Assembly (NCBI GenBank): GCA_021733945.1
Contig: JAIPJX010000006.1
Coordinates: forward strand, 1 to 64,000
Reading direction: 5' to 3'
DNA from: Verrucomicrobiota bacterium
Lineage (GTDB): Bacteria > Verrucomicrobiota > Verrucomicrobiia > Limisphaerales > SIBE01
Length of the DNA: 64,000 nt
The notes under the pieces were generated by a model. It had not been told where the DNA came from and did not search any database. It saw only the letters and a program-made list of their open reading frames with translations. Below, piece after piece: positions 63,894-64,000 of the stretch. The position numbers and the translations under genes are program-made. Each line of letters opens with the position of its first letter. Within the stretch, counting starts at the first letter, position 1.

Positions 63894-64000
63894 GCGGGCC
63901 ATCGCCCGGAACGCGCGCTCCGGTCCGCATTCAGCATTCGCCGTTGCGTGGGCCCCTGTGCATTCGATGCGCGCAGGGGACATGCTCTCTTGCGCACCGA
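63894..64000. other. End of window, no feature
   Basis: About 107 bp with no ORF or repeat that can be supported. It may contain the start region of the next gene. Confidence 0.4.

Noticed and set aside
63072-63983. 303-residue minus-strand ORF
   Set aside because: Antisense to the DUF457 gene and the end of the calcium-repeat gene. No domain features.

Overview
The window looks like chromosomal DNA of a GC-rich member of the Verrucomicrobiota (PVC superphylum). This is an inference from gene content, not a database match. It rests on an H-X9-DG type pseudopilin, YHYH and RCC1/Ig surface proteins, CotH/lamin-tail giant proteins, a sulfatase fused to a DUF1080 domain, a Tat-exported Gfo/Idh/MocA oxidoreductase, and many interspersed hairpin-forming intergenic repeats. 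There is no plasmid or phage backbone, no transposase and no CRISPR array.

Layout. 1-5.2 kb: repeat-rich DNA around a secreted RCC1/Ig protein, a 9-bp tandem repeat and tRNA-Cys. 5.4-8.1 kb: a plus-strand signalling operon (receiver-PAS-histidine kinase, single-domain receiver, stand-alone CheB methylesterase). 8.1-23.9 kb: a dense minus-strand block of twelve genes with three ABC-2 permeases, two ABC ATPases, a LysM/TPR lipoprotein, two uncharacterised envelope proteins, a P1B metal ATPase and three consecutive SPFH proteins (HflK, HflC and a polytopic SPFH protein). 24.1-27.6 kb: minus-strand envelope and housekeeping genes (parvulin isomerase, DUF456, RluD-like, Lgt). 28.1-32.2 kb: a YHYH protein followed by one polypeptide joining an MbnP-like copper-protein domain to an MbnH/MauG-like di-heme enzyme. 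33-36.4 kb: two SGNH-type esterases. 36.4-41.2 kb: minus-strand small secreted protein, HEAT-repeat/RNA methyltransferase, small charged protein, and a FloA-NfeD membrane microdomain pair. 41.8-44.4 kb: an NtrB/NtrC-type two-component pair whose regulator carries an apparent one-base frameshift. 44.5-48.8 kb: a small mixed region with a membrane protein, an excisionase-like HTH, a PIN-like protein, a truncated PadR, a Wzz-like protein and two truncated gene remnants. 48.9-64 kb: large secreted and exported proteins, a broken PLP acyltransferase gene, a DEDDh exonuclease, a pseudopilin, a beta-helix protein and a DUF457 membrane protein.

How the genes work together. The strongest candidates for an under-described system are (i) the YHYH / MbnP-MbnH fusion locus, probably periplasmic copper or redox chemistry in which the modifying enzyme and its substrate domain are covalently joined, and (ii) the 16-kb SPFH-ABC-P1B-ATPase block, which looks like a dedicated membrane-domain and export machine, possibly metal-linked because the largest SPFH protein and the P-type ATPase both carry His/Glu-rich or Cys/His-rich segments.

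Limits. Start codons were adjusted by hand where the ORF track over-extends. Family names come from motif recognition only. The two frameshifts could be assembly errors.
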